Notes under the pieces: generated by a model
Told to the model about the DNA's origin: nothing
Seen by the model: only the letters and a program-made list of their open reading frames with translations
Databases searched by the model: none
Assembly (NCBI RefSeq): GCF_947496995.1
Contig: NZ_CANMFD010000005.1
Coordinates: 62,001 to 126,000, forward strand
Length of the DNA: 64,000 nucleotides
Direction of reading: 5' to 3'
Source of the DNA: an uncultured Roseibium sp.
GTDB lineage: Bacteria > Pseudomonadota > Alphaproteobacteria > Rhizobiales > Stappiaceae
In this document: piece after piece, positions 63,851-64,000 of the stretch
Layout of the letters: each line of letters opens with the position of its first letter
Position numbering within the stretch: position 1 is the stretch's first letter
Program-made: the position numbers and the translations under genes

Positions 63851-64000
63851 TCAGAGATCCAGTGCCGTCATCATCTTCTCCACGGCATCTTCAACCGTGC
63901 CGGTGTTTTCGATACGGATGAGACTGGTGACATTTTCCGGTTCAAGGTCCGCACGTTCCAGCCGCTTGCGGATTTCGTCCCGGGTTTCGCGGCCGCGGGC
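63851..64000 (-). CDS. phnN: Ribose 1,5-bisphosphokinase PhnN-like protein (C-terminal part)
   Basis: The last 49 residues of a minus-strand gene whose start is beyond the window: ARGRETRDEIRKRLERADLE then LIRIENTGTVEDAVEKMMTA and a TGA stop. The pattern ARGRE-x(3)-EI-x(2)-RL-x-RA with a late IxNTG is typical of PhnN, the phosphonate-pathway kinase, but guanylate kinase relatives share it. The call is provisional on so short a piece. Confidence 0.55.
   Translation of the reverse strand, partial: ARGRETRDEIRKRLERADLEPENVTSLIRIENTGTVEDAVEKMMTALDL

Noticed and set aside
1-64000. CRISPR arrays, prophage, integrases or insertion sequences
   Set aside because: No regularly spaced repeats, no phage structural genes and no transposase or integrase motifs were seen on either strand.

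Overview
The window is GC-rich and densely packed with chromosomal genes on both strands. Its content points to a marine alphaproteobacterium of the Hyphomicrobiales (Rhizobiales), most like the Stappiaceae (Roseibium/Labrenzia/Stappia). The clues are the dapF-mtaB-ftsY block, CarD, two-gene sigma-32 style RpoH, PhaR with phaAB, FdxA, a Suv3-like helicase followed by an S4 protein, and Irr/RirA-type iron boxes. The genus is an inference from gene content, not a search result. No phage, insertion sequence, CRISPR array, conjugation gene or toxin gene was seen; this is core or near-core genome.

Layout. 1-6.0 kb (+): end of a zinc metallopeptidase gene, then dapF-mtaB-ftsY and a BON/MscS channel. 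6.1-8.1 kb (-): a 24-residue membrane peptide, a DUF985 cupin, a small unknown and gloB. 8.2-11 kb: a methyltransferase (+) facing metW-metX (-). 11.1-14.1 kb (+): chorismate mutase, an aminotransferase and a prephenate/arogenate dehydrogenase form a tyrosine/phenylalanine operon. 14.3-18.3 kb: ispA (-), then cfa, mtgA, rpmF and a membrane protein (+). 18.3-22.2 kb: yciB and the polyhydroxybutyrate genes phaB and phaA (-), with the repressor gene phaR divergent (+). 22.3-30 kb: a GlcG-like protein, gamma-glutamyltransferase, a Tat-exported multicopper oxidase, two paralogous small proteins, an exonuclease, a MAPEG protein and an alanine/sodium symporter. 30.2-30.8 kb (-): rpmI-rplT.

31-40 kb is the most accessory-like part: a LysR regulator, acuI joined to the C-terminal remnant of an acyl-CoA synthetase, a DUF1326/DUF2182 pair, a GntR/FadR regulator, a cupin dioxygenase-like protein, two envelope alpha/beta hydrolases and tRNA-Arg(CCU). 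40.3-50 kb: an SNase-like protein and an M48 peptidase (+), then a long minus-strand run of rpoH, carD, fdxA, an S4 RNA-binding protein and a 1076-residue helicase. 50-55 kb: pyruvate carboxylase, a glutamine amidotransferase and a TerB protein. 55.5-60.8 kb (+): an iron-linked operon (imelysin, di-haem cytochrome, second imelysin, DUF1513) preceded by close matches to an Irr box and a RirA-type box. The window ends with an AsmA-family gene and the 3' end of a phnN-like gene.

The most useful second-look items are the iron operon and its two candidate operators, the S4 gene that has no standard start codon and overlaps the helicase stop, a candidate LexA box upstream of that helicase, a dispersed repeat whose end supplies stop codons of unrelated genes, the paired small proteins next to the multicopper oxidase, and the truncated acyl-CoA synthetase fused by overlap to acuI.
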